From JBBROS01 sp965260935 (lineage in GTDB: Bacteria > Pseudomonadota > Alphaproteobacteria > Acetobacterales > Acetobacteraceae), in NCBI GenBank assembly GCA_965260935.1, contig CBDHCB010000001.1, positions 1 through 64,000 on the forward strand: a DNA stretch of 64,000 bases. Reading direction: 5' to 3'. The notes beneath the pieces were generated by a model, which worked only from the letters and a program-made list of their open reading frames with translations, was not told where the DNA came from and searched no databases. Shown here one piece after another: positions 63,951 through 64,000 of this stretch. Numbering within the stretch: the stretch's first letter is position 1; every line of letters begins with the position of its first letter. The translations under genes and the position numbers were made by a program.

Positions 63951-64000
63951 GCGGCGGCATTCCCGCGGTCAGAGGGCGGCGTGTGTGACATTCATCGATA

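Noticed and set aside
1..64000. CRISPR arrays, tRNA or rRNA genes
   Set aside because: No regularly spaced repeats and no cloverleaf or rRNA-like stretch were recognised.

Overview
The window is high-GC DNA, very probably from an alphaproteobacterium. The crowded IS families (IS3, IS4, IS5, ISAs1, IS30, IS1182, IS1595, IS701-like) and the Mla/AsmA/MscS-type envelope genes would suit a Rhodospirillales or Acetobacteraceae-like host, but that placement is an inference from style, not from a marker gene. No rRNA, tRNA, replication gene or CRISPR array was seen. It reads as an accessory region built by repeated insertion and decay.

Layout. 1-4.6 kb: regulator/oxidoreductase pairs (broken LysR + DoxX + VOC dioxygenase; HxlR + zinc-binding dehydrogenase; a lone VOC protein). 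4.8-9.6 kb, minus strand: a degraded two-gene module of a large STAND NTPase, cut off at its N-terminus by an IS4 element and carrying an in-frame TAG, translationally coupled to a 482-residue protein of unknown family. 9.6-18.8 kb: IS4, a beheaded LysR, an Asp/Glu racemase, LysR/SDR pair, a complete IS3 element, then LysR divergent from SDR + amidohydrolase with a good operator dyad between them. 18.9-31.4 kb: an IS graveyard. Two identical 1451-bp IS701-like elements flank a truncated transposase, a BON-MscS channel gene and an AsmA-like gene. The AsmA gene is split by a four-deep stack (IS701-like beside IS5; ISAs1 inside IS5; IS3 inside ISAs1), and each level can be peeled off at base resolution. 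Next to it sits a 968-bp element with 38-bp inverted ends holding a frameshifted tyrosine recombinase.

31.4-43.3 kb: an envelope or secreted glycan cluster, the most intact part of the window. It has an FkbM methyltransferase, a CmoA-like methyltransferase, a Wzx-type flippase, an FAD oxidoreductase related to UDP-galactopyranose mutase-like proteins, three GT2 and one GT4 glycosyltransferases, a Gfo/Idh/MocA sugar oxidoreductase and a divergent polytopic membrane protein. Most genes overlap by 1-4 bases. No initiating glycosyltransferase is visible.

43.4-54.7 kb: an IS6 remnant, two NmrA-type NAD(P)-binding proteins (one frameshifted) with a divergent LysR, an IS1182 element split by an IS5, then LysR divergent from an MFS exporter - quinone-oxidoreductase-like dehydrogenase - NAD(P)H:quinone reductase operon. 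54.8-63 kb: two identical, oppositely oriented IS30 copies flanking a Tn552/Tn5053-type res-tniA-tniB module (tniB truncated, tniA frameshifted), a frameshifted IS1595 and an SDR fragment; an IS3 tail follows. 63.2-63.95 kb: a ribbon-helix-helix/PIN toxin-antitoxin pair.

Many genes carry single-base frameshifts at homopolymer or G/C runs, so some of the apparent decay could be assembly error. The recurring theme in the intact genes is a regulator divergent from a small redox or efflux operon, typical of electrophile or quinone stress responses.
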